Counted from the first letter of the stretch, positions 1-8,355 are shown. The stretch: 64,000 nucleotides of DNA from Candidatus Aenigmatarchaeota archaeon (GCA_018920185.1 JAHLMT010000002.1:62001-126000), one strand, 5' to 3'. The notes: generated from the sequence alone by a model not told the origin. Made by a program: numbers and translations.

Positions 1-1594
1 TTACCAAATTCAATCTAAAGTTCTTTAATTCATTTGTCTCGGCATTTATTACTCTATGTTTTTCATAAAAATTGTTGAAGGCTGTTGATAAATCATATGT
101 GTAGTTGCAAACATAATGTGGTTTTAAATCTCTTATAGCTTGTTGAACAACTTTAGGAAAGTTTGATAATAACTTAATTAATTTTTTTTCCTCCTCATTT
201 AGCGATTTAAATGAAAAAACATTTTCACATTTCTTCACTTTTTTCAAGATGCTTGAACATCTTGTATAAGTATATTGCAAATAAGGTCCGTTATTTCCAT
301 GTAAACTAAGAACTTCATCCCAATTAAACATAACTTGCTTATCTGGGTCTATCTTTAAAAGGGCATAAATTACAGCACTTACACCAATTTTTTCTGCAAG
401 TTTATCATCTTTAACTTTGAATTTCTGTTTGACCGCTTTTTTAGCTTCTGCAAAAACGTCATCGATTAGTATAACTCTTCCTCGTCTCGAGCTTAATTTT
501 CCTTCGGGTAGCGTAACATATGCATATGGTATGTGGTGTGATATATTAGAGAATTTCTTGAAACCTAATAATTCAATTATTTTGAAAAGTTGTTTAAAAT
601 GTAATTTTTGATCTTCTCCCGTAATTGTAATACTTAGAGATGGTTTGTACTTTTTGATTCTATATATGTGCGAGGGTATATCTCGAGTAAGATAGAGACC
701 AGTACCGTCACTTCTCAAAATTACTGTATTTGGTAAATTATAAGGTTGTAAATTAACAACAATCGCACCTTCCGCTGTTTTGAAAGCTATTTTCTTTTTT
801 AATAATTGTTCGACATATTTTTTTGATTCTTTAACAAATTTGCTTTCCCAAATGTATTCGGTGAATTTAGTGTTTGTAAGGTTGTAAGTTTCCTTGAATC
901 CTTTTATACATAAGTTAACAATTTTTTTCACAAGGAAAGAAATCTCTTTATCACCATTTTCATACTGATAAAGGATTTTTTCGACATGTTTATTTAATTC
1001 AGGATTTTTATTTACTATCTTATTGGCATCGATGTAAATATCTAACAACCAGTGATCGGGTTTTTTATTTGGTTTGATTTTTATTTTATTTTTTAAAAAT
1101 CCATATACTAGAACAGCAATCTGCTTACCGAGATCATTAATATAACACAACCTGTTAACTGTATATCCGGCGAATTGAAAAATTCTAGATAAAGATTCAC
1201 CAATAAAGGTATTTCTAGCCGAACCGACATGAATTGGATGAATGGGATTTGGCGAGGAATACTCGATTAAAATCTTTTTGTTTCTACCGAATTTCAATTT
1301 ATTTAGCCTGATCATATTCTTAAGAACAATTTTTGAAAATTTTGAATAATCTAAGAAAAAATTAACGTAAGCACCCTTAGCTTCAACCTTTTCAATTACA
1401 GAATTTTTCGGAATTTTTATTTTTGATGCAATTTCATTAGCAATTACTTGTGGATTTCTTTTTTGTTCTTTTGCTAACTGAAAACACGGAAATGACAAAT
1501 CGCCTAATTCTTCTTGTGGGGGTGTTTCTAGGTTTTCTTCTTTAGCTTTAATGTCAACAGATCTTAAAATTTTCAGAACCTCGTCTTCAAGCAT
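1..1594 (-). CDS. argS: Arginyl-tRNA synthetase (C-terminus cut by window edge)
   Basis: Charges tRNA-Arg with arginine in the cytoplasm. The ORF track misses it because no stop lies inside the window: reading from ATG at 1594 the frame is open to base 1. The N-terminus begins MLEDEVLKIL. A class I signature region reads SSPNPIHPIHVGSARN, with HVGS as the HIGH motif. Downstream come a Rossmann region (RSDGTGLYLTRDI) and the start of the anticodon-binding domain; the last residues read are RVINAETNELKNF. I estimate that only a few dozen residues are missing. It is divergent from the pilin gene at 1814. Confidence 0.95.
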   Translation of the reverse strand, partial: MLEDEVLKILRSVDIKAKEENLETPPQEELGDLSFPCFQLAKEQKRNPQVIANEIASKIKIPKNSVIEKVEAKGAYVNFFLDYSKFSKIVLKNMIRLNKLKFGRNKKILIEYSSPNPIHPIHVGSARNTFIGESLSRIFQFAGYTVNRLCYINDLGKQIAVLVYGFLKNKIKIKPNKKPDHWLLDIYIDANKIVNKNPELNKHVEKILYQYENGDKEISFLVKKIVNLCIKGFKETYNLTNTKFTEYIWESKFVKESKKYVEQLLKKKIAFKTAEGAIVVNLQPYNLPNTVILRSDGTGLYLTRDIPSHIYRIKKYKPSLSITITGEDQKLHFKQLFKIIELLGFKKFSNISHHIPYAYVTLPEGKLSSRRGRVILIDDVFAEAKKAVKQKFKVKDDKLAEKIGVSAVIYALLKIDPDKQVMFNWDEVLSLHGNNGPYLQYTYTRCSSILKKVKKCENVFSFKSLNEEEKKLIKLLSNFPKVVQQAIRDLKPHYVCNYTYDLSTAFNNFYEKHRVINAETNELKNFRLNLV

Positions 1595-1708
1595 AACATT
1601 TATTATGAGAATTGAAATAAAAACTTCTGGGATAGTTGAATTTATTCATCTTCTTTTTTTTCTTTTTCGAACATGTTGTGTGACAAAACGATTACAGAAC
1701 AAAAACTT

Positions 1709-1724
1709 TGTTATACGTATAACA
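1709..1724. promoter_or_regulatory. Perfect palindrome TGTTATACGTATAACA
   Basis: A 16-bp perfect palindrome lies between argS (start 1594) and the LamG pilin (start 1814). The same core, extended to 18 bp, occurs again at 43753-43770. Two exact copies of one palindrome in 64 kb suggest a protein-binding site; the protein is unknown. Confidence 0.4.
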
Positions 1725-1813
1725 TAAATACTTTTCTGTAGTATAAAAGTTATTTTACCAAACACAACTAATTTTAGTAAAGATTAACTCTTACCGAATT
1801 CCAATAGTTTATT

Positions 1814-2809
1814 ATGCCAAAAGCTATTTCAACTGTTATCGCTTCTGTTCTAATGCTTATGATTGTCATAGCTTTAGCTGGCACTGCTTATCTATATATC
1901 TCAGGAATATCTACCAGCAAGACAGCGACAACATTTGAGATAATAGAATCTGTTAACGACACTGTTACAATAAGAAATTCTGGAACTGAGGCGATAACAT
2001 ATTTCTCATCACTCACGATTGATGGAGCTCCAGCAGTTTATCTACTGCTTAAAGATGATGTTTCTTTAGTAGGCTATTGGAATCTTGACGAAGGTTCTGG
2101 AACAACAGCTTATGATAATAGCAGAAACAACAACCACGGAACACTGGTTAATAATCCTACTTGGGTTGATGGAAAGTTTGGAAATGCTCTAAGATTCCAA
2201 AACGACGCATATCGTTATGTTGACATCCCGGATAGCGACATTCTGGATTTTGGAACATCGGATTTTTCAGTTTCTTTTTGGTATAAAGCTGAACTTCCTT
2301 ACACCCAAGCCGCACCAGTATCTAAAAAAGGTGGAAGATGGAACGACCCTGGGTGGATATTTATCACATCCTCTGGGAGTCCAACGATTTCTTTTTGTGG
2401 CAATACTAATAATGGCTGTGCAGGTTGGACTTTTGGTGATACAAATTGGCATCATGTAGTTGGTGTTAGAAAAAATGACAGTCTTTATATCTACGGAGAT
2501 GGGATTTTTAGAAGAGTGGTTTCCCACCCATCTTATGCAAATAGTTCCAGCAATAATGAGTCATTAAGAATAGGTTACGATGATGATTGGTATAACAGCG
2601 TGAACGGTATCATCGACGAAGTAAGGATATACAATCGTTTACTGTCAGCTGATGAGATAAGAATGCTGTATACAAAAGGCTCTCTGATAAACATTCTTCC
2701 TGGACACACAACAACAATTAAAATTTATAACATCGCAACAAAAGGCACCCACACTCTACGCCTGTGCACATCAAGCATGTGCAGTGTAGCTTATTTACAG
2801 ATACAATAA
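1814..2809 (+). CDS. Type IV pilin-like surface protein with LamG/concanavalin A-like domain
   Basis: Likely exported and assembled or anchored as an archaeal type IV pilin. Residues 1-30 are a class III signal: a short basic start (MPKA), predicted cleavage after Ala4, then the hydrophobic stretch ISTVIASVLMLMIVIALAG. Residues about 80-290 form a LamG-like domain (LVGYWNLDEGSG...; WHHVVGVR; GIIDEVRIYNR), a jelly-roll fold common in carbohydrate or adhesin binding. The C-terminal tail carries a Cys pair (LRLCTSSMC). It is a paralogue of 50057-51058, with nearly identical DNA at both ends but a different middle. Function as an adhesive pilin is inferred. Confidence 0.85.
   Translation: MPKAISTVIASVLMLMIVIALAGTAYLYISGISTSKTATTFEIIESVNDTVTIRNSGTEAITYFSSLTIDGAPAVYLLLKDDVSLVGYWNLDEGSGTTAYDNSRNNNHGTLVNNPTWVDGKFGNALRFQNDAYRYVDIPDSDILDFGTSDFSVSFWYKAELPYTQAAPVSKKGGRWNDPGWIFITSSGSPTISFCGNTNNGCAGWTFGDTNWHHVVGVRKNDSLYIYGDGIFRRVVSHPSYANSSSNNESLRIGYDDDWYNSVNGIIDEVRIYNRLLSADEIRMLYTKGSLINILPGHTTTIKIYNIATKGTHTLRLCTSSMCSVAYLQIQ
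1825..1990 (+). repeat. Pilin 5' repeat, copy 1
   Basis: 166 bp matching 50071-50236 with three mismatches by eye. It covers the signal peptide, transmembrane helix and the first part of the mature pilin. Identity then stops abruptly, although both genes keep the same domain plan. A 36-bp identical block (2149-2184 against 50392-50427) and a 45-bp block with one mismatch at the 3' end (2741-2785 against 50990-51034) complete the mosaic. Confidence 0.9.
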
Positions 2810-2839
2810 AATAAATTCTAATAAGTTAAATCAATTATC

Positions 2840-4285
2840 ATGTCAATTTCAGAAAAGATTCTAGAACTAGCGAAAAGAAGAGGATTCTTCTATGTTAGCA
2901 GCGAGATATATGGAGGCATCAGTGGGATTTACGACTATGGTCCCCACGGGACTTTGTTGAAAAGAAAATTAGAGAATTTATGGCGAAAATATTTTCTCTC
3001 CCTCAGCGATAATTTTTTTGAAATTGAAACGGCAAACATAATGCCTGAAAAAGTTTTTGAAGCTTCTGGGCATTTAACAAATTTTGTTGACCCCGTAGCC
3101 AAATGCAAAAAATGTGGCACTTTCCATCGCGCAGATCAAATAATTGAAGAATTTTTACATGAAAATTTTGAAGGAAAGACAGCACAAGAATTAACACAGC
3201 TAATCAAAAAGTATAACATCAGATGCCCGAGATGTAAAGGTGAATTAGGAGAGGTTTCTGTTCTTAATATGATGTTCCCCCTTGAAGTAGGTGCTGGTAA
3301 AGAAATTCGTGCATATCTCCGACCTGAAACTGCACAAGGTGCATATGTAAACTTTCTCAGGAATTTCAACATTTTAAGAATGAAATTACCTTTAGGTTTA
3401 GCTATAATCGGTAAAGCTTTCCGAAACGAGATATCGCCCAGACAACTATTGTTAAGACAACGAGAATTTACCCAGGCAGAATTGCAAATATTTTTTGACC
3501 CCAGAAAATTAGATGAACATGAAAACTGGAATGAGATAGCTAATTATAAACTGATTATTTTATCGGGTAAAAAGTTAGACAAACTAACATGTAACGAAGC
3601 TGTAAAAAAACTAAAACTGCCAAAATTTTATGTTTACTATCTTGCAAAGATGCAACAATTTTTCTTAGATGAGTTAGGTATATCCGAAAACAAACTCAGA
3701 CTACGCCAACTGTCAGACGAGGAGAAAGCATTCTATAACAAGATACACTTTGATTTTGAAATAGAACTAGAGTCGGGGTGGAAAGAAGTTGCTGGTTGTC
3801 ACTATCGCACTTCTCACGATTTATCCGGTCATCAACTTGTTTCTGGTAAATCGCAAGAGATATTTCACGATGGTAAAAAATTTCTCCCTCATGTAATCGA
3901 ATTGAGCTTTGGCATTGACAGAATTTTTTATGCTCTGCTTGAATTGAATTATGCAGAAGATAAAGATAGGATAATTCTTAAACTACCAGCTAAGCTTGCG
4001 CCGTATACAGTTGCTGTATTCCCATTAGTTAATAAAGACAAACTACCAGAAAAAGCGCAGAAAATTTATCATGAATTGAAACAACATTTTGATGTTGTTT
4101 ATGATGACGACAGCAGCATCGGAAAAAGATATTACAGACAAGACGAGATTGGTACTTTTCTCAGTATTACTATAGATTACGATACTTTGAAAAATAATAC
4201 AGTAACAATTAGAAATCGCGATACAAAAAAACAAATCAGAGTGAAAATAGATAAATTAGTCGAAGAAATAAAGAAATTAATCTAA
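2840..4285 (+). CDS. glyS: Glycyl-tRNA synthetase (alpha2 type)
   Basis: Charges tRNA-Gly in the cytoplasm. At 481 residues it is a homodimeric archaeal/eukaryal-type class II enzyme. Visible are an N-terminal GGISGIYDYGPHG motif, an inserted zinc-binding module (CKKCGTFH around residue 90 and CPRCKG around 130), class II motif 2 region RPETAQGAYVNF and FRNEISPRQ, and motif 3 with FGIDRIFYALL. The C-terminal anticodon-binding domain starts near residue 385. Its 3' end overlaps the stop of the convergent sepF by 4 nt. Confidence 0.97.
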   Translation: MSISEKILELAKRRGFFYVSSEIYGGISGIYDYGPHGTLLKRKLENLWRKYFLSLSDNFFEIETANIMPEKVFEASGHLTNFVDPVAKCKKCGTFHRADQIIEEFLHENFEGKTAQELTQLIKKYNIRCPRCKGELGEVSVLNMMFPLEVGAGKEIRAYLRPETAQGAYVNFLRNFNILRMKLPLGLAIIGKAFRNEISPRQLLLRQREFTQAELQIFFDPRKLDEHENWNEIANYKLIILSGKKLDKLTCNEAVKKLKLPKFYVYYLAKMQQFFLDELGISENKLRLRQLSDEEKAFYNKIHFDFEIELESGWKEVAGCHYRTSHDLSGHQLVSGKSQEIFHDGKKFLPHVIELSFGIDRIFYALLELNYAEDKDRIILKLPAKLAPYTVAVFPLVNKDKLPEKAQKIYHELKQHFDVVYDDDSSIGKRYYRQDEIGTFLSITIDYDTLKNNTVTIRNRDTKKQIRVKIDKLVEEIKKLI

Positions 4286-4605
4286 CCTCTATAAACTCTT
4301 GCATTTTGTGGGCAGACTATAAGCACATCCTCGTCAACACCAACAATATCCCCATCGCTTGCCGCTATAGTCTTTTTCAATTTTTCGACAGCACGTCTCA
4401 ACTCATTAATGTCATTCTCTCTCATTTCTTTTATCCTGAGAAAAACAAGTTTACCCTCTCTTACCATCTCCTGAATTCTTTCAGCATCTGAAAAAGCTTT
4501 CAGAGTTTCTACAGCAACACTAAAGTTTCTTTCTTCTTTGAATGCATCTTCACTAAGTTCATGTAATTCTTGTGGAGTTTGTTTTGATTTGCTGAAAAGT
4601 GTCAT
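4282..4605 (-). CDS. sepF: SepF-like cell division protein
   Basis: SepF tethers FtsZ to the membrane during division in many bacteria and archaea. The 107-residue protein has a short N-terminus able to form an amphipathic helix (MTLFSKSK). A C-terminal SepF-like domain begins near residue 40, with the typical FLRIKEMRENDINELRRAVEKLK and a terminal strand pattern GDIVGVDEDVLIVCP. No ftsZ is in the window. Assignment is by pattern recognition of the family; the fold match is good but the protein is short. Confidence 0.8.
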   Translation of the reverse strand: MTLFSKSKQTPQELHELSEDAFKEERNFSVAVETLKAFSDAERIQEMVREGKLVFLRIKEMRENDINELRRAVEKLKKTIAASDGDIVGVDEDVLIVCPQNARVYRG

Positions 4606-4644
4606 TTATCTCACATAATAGATTTGGTTTATAAATTTAAATAA

Positions 4645-4914
4645 TTAGCTTAATTCTCTCCTCTTCTGCTCTAAAGCACTTACAACATTCCAAATCTTAG
4701 TTCTCGCATAAATAGGCATGTTTGGGTCATTAATAATCTCATCTAAAGTATGAATAGCAGTGCTTATTCTCAATTCCAAATTCTCACTATCATTACTAAG
4801 AATAGTTTTAGAACTTTCAGCTGCAGCTCTTATATTCTTCGGTACAGTTCTATCATTAATTATTTCATCTAATAGCTTGAATACAGGTTCGAATTCTGTT
4901 ATTTCCACTTGCAT
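4645..4914 (-). CDS. UPF0147 family protein
   Basis: A conserved archaeal protein of unknown function. The family pattern is clear: LLDEIINDRTVPKNIRAA followed by a second similar repeat, LDEIINDPNMPIYARTKIW, so the protein is an internal duplication of a helical unit. I prefer the ATG at 4914 over the GTG one codon upstream reported in the ORF track. It starts 4 nt after the prefoldin stop and is the last gene of a minus-strand operon. Confidence 0.9.
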   Translation of the reverse strand: MQVEITEFEPVFKLLDEIINDRTVPKNIRAAAESSKTILSNDSENLELRISTAIHTLDEIINDPNMPIYARTKIWNVVSALEQKRRELS

Positions 4915-4918
4915 CACC

Positions 4919-5257
4919 TTATTTCACCAGTTTTTTCAATTCTGTTTCCATTTCTTTTAGCTTGTTTGTAATCTTTTCCTCGGTTTTCTCTAGAGATTTT
5001 ACTCTTATTTCGATTGTTTCTTTAGTTTCTGTAAGCTCTTTTTTCAACTCTTCAACTGGTTTGCTAACCATTATCTGTCCAGTGATTTTATAAGCCTTTC
5101 CATTCTTAGTCAAGTCAAGCTCTTCCAGAGCTTTGGTTATTTCTATGAGTTGGAGTTGTAAAGTTTCCTTCTGTATTAATATAGCTTGTAGCTGCTGTTG
5201 ATATGTCTGGAACTGTCCCACCAATTCTTTTGTTTGTTCTTCGTTCAATTTTATCAT
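4919..5257 (-). CDS. pfdB: Prefoldin subunit beta
   Basis: Beta subunit of the hexameric chaperone prefoldin, which passes unfolded proteins to the thermosome. The 112 residues form two long coiled-coil helices (EEQTKELVGQFQTYQQQLQ; and LEKTEEKITNKLKEMETELKK) flanking a short beta hairpin (GKAYKITGQIMVSKP), exactly the beta-prefoldin layout. It lies in the UPF0147/rpoP/L37Ae/PDCD5/S19e operon, a neighbourhood common in archaea. Confidence 0.95.
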   Translation of the reverse strand: MIKLNEEQTKELVGQFQTYQQQLQAILIQKETLQLQLIEITKALEELDLTKNGKAYKITGQIMVSKPVEELKKELTETKETIEIRVKSLEKTEEKITNKLKEMETELKKLVK

Positions 5258-5304
5258 CTCAATTTAGTTATATAACTATCTGTTTAAAGTAAAATTTAAA
5301 TTAG

Positions 5305-5436
5305 TTACCGAGCTAAAACTCTTCTTACAACTTCTGGTCTTTGTAGAATGAATATTCTAAATCCACAATAAGGACATCTAATATTTTCTTCCAGTTTAGC
5401 TACAGTCTTTTTGCAGTTCGTGCATTTATACATCAT
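5305..5436 (-). CDS. rpoP: DNA-directed RNA polymerase subunit P (Rpo12)
   Basis: A small zinc-binding RNA polymerase subunit, 43 residues, too short for the ORF track. The protein begins MMYKCTNCKK and contains CPYCGFRI followed by LQRPEVVRRVLAR. The CxxC...CxxC zinc ribbon and basic C-terminus match the family. Its ATG overlaps the TGA of the upstream L37Ae gene (ATGA), so translation is probably coupled. Confidence 0.93.
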   Translation of the reverse strand: MMYKCTNCKKTVAKLEENIRCPYCGFRIFILQRPEVVRRVLAR

Positions 5437-5648
5437 ATACCACTCCTTGGAAAATATGCCTGTCCGGTGAATTTATTATTACATTTTTTACAGATATATA
5501 TCCCCTTAGATAATCTTTTTGCGTAAGGCAAGCTACATCTTGGACATATATGTCTCTGCTTCTGAATTTTTTCTATATCTCTGACTAGATCACGTACCTT
5601 TTTCCCGTATCTAGGTCCGAATCTTCCTGCCGAACTAACTTTTGTCAT
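5433..5648 (-). CDS. rpl37ae: Ribosomal protein L37Ae (eL43)
   Basis: Zinc-binding protein of the large ribosomal subunit. After KVSSAGRFGPRYGKKVRD come CPRCSLPYAKR and CKKCNNKFTGQAYFP, the two CxxC halves of the zinc ribbon. The ORF track starts at a TTG codon (5651); the adjacent ATG at 5648 is a better start and gives 71 residues. It lies between PDCD5 and rpoP. Confidence 0.95.
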   Translation of the reverse strand: MTKVSSAGRFGPRYGKKVRDLVRDIEKIQKQRHICPRCSLPYAKRLSKGIYICKKCNNKFTGQAYFPRSGI

Positions 5649-5652
5649 CAAA

Positions 5653-5916
5653 TCACTTCAGTATTCTGAATTTTTGCTTTGTTGTCATCTGTTCTAATAT
5701 CTTCTTTAGTTGTTCATCGGTTATCATGGTTGATATCTTCCCAGCTTGATAAAGTTGAACCAAATAAAATTCTAATTGATTTGCAATTTCCGGTTTTACT
5801 AATTTAATCCTACCCAATCTTTCTGTAGCTTCTTTACTCAAAATTTTCTTTAGAACCACTCTTTTAATAGTTTCTAATTGTTGCAATTTTTGCAATTCTT
5901 CAGATTCTCCATTCAT
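5653..5916 (-). CDS. PDCD5/TFAR19-family DNA-binding protein
   Basis: The archaeal PDCD5 family consists of small three-helix-bundle, DNA-binding proteins. The 87 residues include the family core KKILSKEATERLGRIKLVKPE and QLYQAGKISTMITDEQLKKIL. A flexible charged N-terminal helix precedes the core. Its start overlaps the S19e stop (ATGA), as usual for this conserved gene pair. Confidence 0.93.
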   Translation of the reverse strand: MNGESEELQKLQQLETIKRVVLKKILSKEATERLGRIKLVKPEIANQLEFYLVQLYQAGKISTMITDEQLKKILEQMTTKQKFRILK

Positions 5917-6332
5917 TGTCTACTCACTTCATATGTTATTTTATCCAGAAGTTTTCTTCCAACAGGCGTCAGCTTCCTTCCTTTATTGGAATTTTTTTCG
6001 ACCAATCCAGCCGATTCTAGCTGTTGTAGGATTTTTCTTATAATGCTTCCGGAAGATTTTCTAAAATGAGCAGGTCGAGACCCCCTCTCTTTTCTTCCGC
6101 CGAAATAACTTCTCAGTCTTTCAACACCAACAGGACCATCTAGGTATAATCTTCTTAAAACAGATGCACTTCTAACATACCAGAAATCTTCTTGCTGAGG
6201 AGGTCTTTCCTTGTGTACACCTGATTTAACAAAAAAACTCCATGCAGGCGGATTAATTTCTTTTATCTTCTTTAGTTCTTCCTTTAGCAAAGTGTTAAAT
6301 TTTTGTGCATCGACTTCTCTTACTGAGACCAT
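5913..6332 (-). CDS. rps19e: Ribosomal protein S19e
   Basis: Small-subunit ribosomal protein needed for 30S assembly in archaea and eukaryotes. The 139-residue protein has the family segments PPAWSFFVKSGVHKERPP, FWYVRSASVLRRLYLDGPVGVERLR and SRPAHFRKSSGSIIRKILQQLE, ending in a winged-helix part. First gene of the translationally coupled set that continues with PDCD5. Confidence 0.97.
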   Translation of the reverse strand: MVSVREVDAQKFNTLLKEELKKIKEINPPAWSFFVKSGVHKERPPQQEDFWYVRSASVLRRLYLDGPVGVERLRSYFGGRKERGSRPAHFRKSSGSIIRKILQQLESAGLVEKNSNKGRKLTPVGRKLLDKITYEVSRQ

Positions 6333-6365
6333 ACTATAACCTTTGGAATTAGAACATTTTTAAAT

Positions 6366-6677
6366 TTATTTATATGGGTATCGGTATATCCGATTACAAT
6401 TTAAACATCGGATATTAACAGTTTTAGTTAATTTATCTAATCTTACCTCGCTTGTTGTTCCAGGCTTTAATAAAGTATTGCAATTTTTACAAAATTTCCT
6501 TTTCTGTTCTTTAGTTAATCTAACATTATATCTTAAACCAATCTTCCGTGCTAATTCTATGTATCTTTTGCTTCTTTCAGGATGTTTTTTGAATTCTTTT
6601 TCTGAAAGTGAAAATAAAATTTTAATTCTTTCTCTTGCTATTTGTTGTTGCCAATACGGTTTTTGAGATTTTTTCAT
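6366..6677 (-). CDS. rnp4: RNase P protein component 4 (Rpp21)
   Basis: Protein subunit of archaeal RNase P, which trims the 5' leader of pre-tRNAs. N-terminal helices (ARERIKILFSLSEKEF; RYIELARKIGLRYNVRL) precede a zinc ribbon formed by FCKNC and RCLNC, the Rpp21 arrangement. It is 33 nt upstream of S19e on the same strand and may share its transcript. Confidence 0.93.
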   Translation of the reverse strand: MKKSQKPYWQQQIARERIKILFSLSEKEFKKHPERSKRYIELARKIGLRYNVRLTKEQKRKFCKNCNTLLKPGTTSEVRLDKLTKTVNIRCLNCNRIYRYPYK

Positions 6678-6695
6678 AAAAATAAATTGTCTAAT

Positions 6696-7115
6696 TTAAC
6701 TTGATTGGTTTTGATAATATTTGTAATATCTGTTTAGCAGATATTCTTCAAAGCTGCTCATATTAAGCTCTCTAAGGAAGTCTTCCACACTAATGCTTGC
6801 GTAATACCATGGTTTATGACAGGGGTTTGCAAAATCTTTTACCTCTCCAGTAAAAATATTCTTACCGTAAACTCCATTTTGCGTACAAAAGACGCCAACG
6901 AAGAAGTATATATACGCTAGAAAAATAATTGAGATAACTATAAGAAATGTAGGAATTATTTTCAGTTTTCTAATTTGAATAAGATAAGCAATCGAAGAAA
7001 ATATAATCATTTGAGGTATGGTTTGGACAAGTAATAATACTATAGTCTCAGAATTTCTGTATAAGATAATGCCAACCACAAACCCTATTATAGCCCCCCA
7101 AATCCAATATCTCAT
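6696..7115 (-). CDS. Unrecognised membrane protein
   Basis: 139 residues. Three hydrophobic segments stand out: residues about 3-20, 26-45 and 53-75. A hydrophilic C-terminal region follows with two Cys (FCTQNG and NPCHKPW) that could form an extracytoplasmic disulfide, then an acidic/aromatic helix. I recognise no family. It is the first minus-strand gene after the tRNA and lies 18 nt upstream of rnp4. Confidence 0.6.
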   Translation of the reverse strand: MRYWIWGAIIGFVVGIILYRNSETIVLLLVQTIPQMIIFSSIAYLIQIRKLKIIPTFLIVISIIFLAYIYFFVGVFCTQNGVYGKNIFTGEVKDFANPCHKPWYYASISVEDFLRELNMSSFEEYLLNRYYKYYQNQSS

Positions 7116-7147
7116 AGTTATTAATATTATATTTTAAAATTAAAAAA

Positions 7148-7248
7148 TGGGGAGACTGGGATTTGAACCCAGGTTATCCCGTTTAAATTTCGGAGCCCAA
7201 GTCCGAAGGCCTATTGGCTGTTAATAGACCAAGCTAGCCGATCTCCCC
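7148..7248 (-). tRNA. tRNA-Pro(UGG) with an expanded D-loop and variable region
   Basis: Read on the minus strand: acceptor GGGGAGA/TCTCCCC, D-stem GGCT/GGCC, anticodon stem TCGGA/TCCGA with loop CTTGGGC (anticodon TGG), T-arm CTGGG-TTCAAAT-CCCAG, discriminator A, no encoded CCA. The D-loop is 24 nt rather than about 10, with a segment like CTATTAACAGCCAAT after GGT. The stretch between anticodon and T stems is 17 nt rather than 4-5. Both extras look like short introns, but I could not confirm bulge-helix-bulge motifs. Confidence 0.8.
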
Positions 7249-7483
7249 TCAAGAATGATTTACAATCTTTTAATTAAAAGTTTAAAGAGTTATTTAGTTT
7301 CTTTAATACAATTTGATCTTTACAGAATTATTTCTACTTCTCCGGTTCTTATAACCCACATCATCAGGTAATTCTTATCCAAGTTTTAGTTAATTTTTCT
7401 CTTTATACTCCTTTCACTTCCATCTAGAGAGTTTCTAAATACTATTAAATTTAAATAAATTTGGATATAATATAATATTTTTA

Positions 7484-7822
7484 ATGAGTAAAAGACGACT
7501 AAAACCAGGAGAGCTGATGCAAAACCTTTTAGTTTTACTGATAACACCAGTAATTTTCCTAGCTGGTTGTCTCGGCTATAATCCCCCTAAGTACGTCTGT
7601 GCCTGCTTAGCTACTTGTTACGAAAGTGGACAAACGTATGATGTGGTGAATAATGCAGCCATTGGAGGAAATAGCATAGAAGCGACAAAGAACAACTGCC
7701 TAAATGCTGCAAAGCGAGCTTGTCCAAATGGTGAAATAAAAGATTTAACTTGCTCTCCTGTAAAATGGAAAGAGTGGGAAAAAATGAGAGAAAAAGAAAT
7801 AAAAGAAGGGGGAAGGAGATAA
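7484..7822 (+). CDS. Small Cys-rich predicted lipoprotein
   Basis: Unrecognised secreted protein. Residues 12-31 form a signal peptide ending in the lipobox-like LAGC, so lipid attachment at the Cys is plausible. The mature part has further Cys (CACLATC, NNCLNAAKRAC, LTC), fitting an extracellular disulfide-rich domain, and ends in a charged helix. Met12 (7517), preceded by GGAGAG, is an alternative start that gives a cleaner signal peptide. It stands alone between the two tRNA-Pro genes. Confidence 0.6.
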   Translation: MSKRRLKPGELMQNLLVLLITPVIFLAGCLGYNPPKYVCACLATCYESGQTYDVVNNAAIGGNSIEATKNNCLNAAKRACPNGEIKDLTCSPVKWKEWEKMREKEIKEGGRR

Positions 7823-7839
7823 AAAAAGAAATAAGATAA

Positions 7840-8190
7840 TTTTTATGCTCTAGTTTGTGTCTGAATTACGGCACTTATCTGCTCTATTGGTGTTTTGTGA
7901 TCTACAAAATGGTCAAAACTTTAATGATTTCAATGTAGCCATCTTGACTACCATTCGTCAGAATTTGTAACTTTTGTTTTTTGAGGAAATAAAACCCGTT
8001 GCTATTACAACTATTGTAAAGATAACTTCAAATTTTGGAAATTTCTTTTGTAGCTCATTCAGTATTTTATACAACCTCTTTTCTTGGATCTTTCCGAGTC
8101 TTATAACATTGAACAAAGTCAATATTTTTGAGTTTAATCAACTAAGAGAATCGGGTGAAATACCTATTTCTTCGCTATACTCAAGTACAA
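7840..8190 (-). pseudogene. Decayed minus-strand gene fragment
   Basis: There is no intact ORF, but coding-like runs appear in successive minus frames: IQEKRLYKILNELQKKF, then ILTNGSQDGYIEIIKVLT, then FVDHKTPIEQISAVIQTQ ending at a stop near 7850. The switch of frame between runs suggests frameshifts in a once-intact gene. The plus-strand ORF 7974-8198 is probably its shadow. Family not recognised; this is inference from residue composition only. Confidence 0.35.
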
Positions 8191-8198
8191 AGCTTTAA

Positions 8199-8317
8199 TG
8201 GGGAGACTGGGATTTGAATTCCTGAATGCAGGTTGTTATCCTAACATTTCCCAGGTTGCCACCACCCCAAGGTGGATGCCTTTTGGCTATTAATAGACCA
8301 AGCTAGCAGATCTCCCC
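8199..8317 (-). tRNA. tRNA-Pro(GGG) with expanded D-loop and a 31-nt insert in the T-arm
   Basis: Minus strand: acceptor GGGGAGA/TCTCCCC, D-stem TGCT/GGCA, anticodon stem CCACC/GGTGG with loop TTGGGGT (anticodon GGG), variable CAAC, then CTGGG, a 31-nt insert (AAATGTTAGGATAAC...), and TTCAAAT CCCAG. The insert sits exactly between positions 53 and 54. The D-loop holds the same kind of extra segment as the UGG gene (CTATTAATAGCCAAA). D-stem pairs covary with the other gene (T-A here, G-C there), which supports this folding. Both inserts are candidate introns. Confidence 0.75.
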
Positions 8318-8355
8318 GACAAGAACAATATTTGATTTGAAGTTAAATTTTATAT

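Noticed and set aside
417-611. 64-residue plus-strand ORF
   Set aside because: Antisense to the middle of argS, whose frame is continuous and conserved; a shadow.
7974-8198. 74-residue plus-strand ORF ending at the tRNA
   Set aside because: Hydrophobic, low-quality composition, and opposite strand shows better protein-like segments; likely shadow of the pseudogene.
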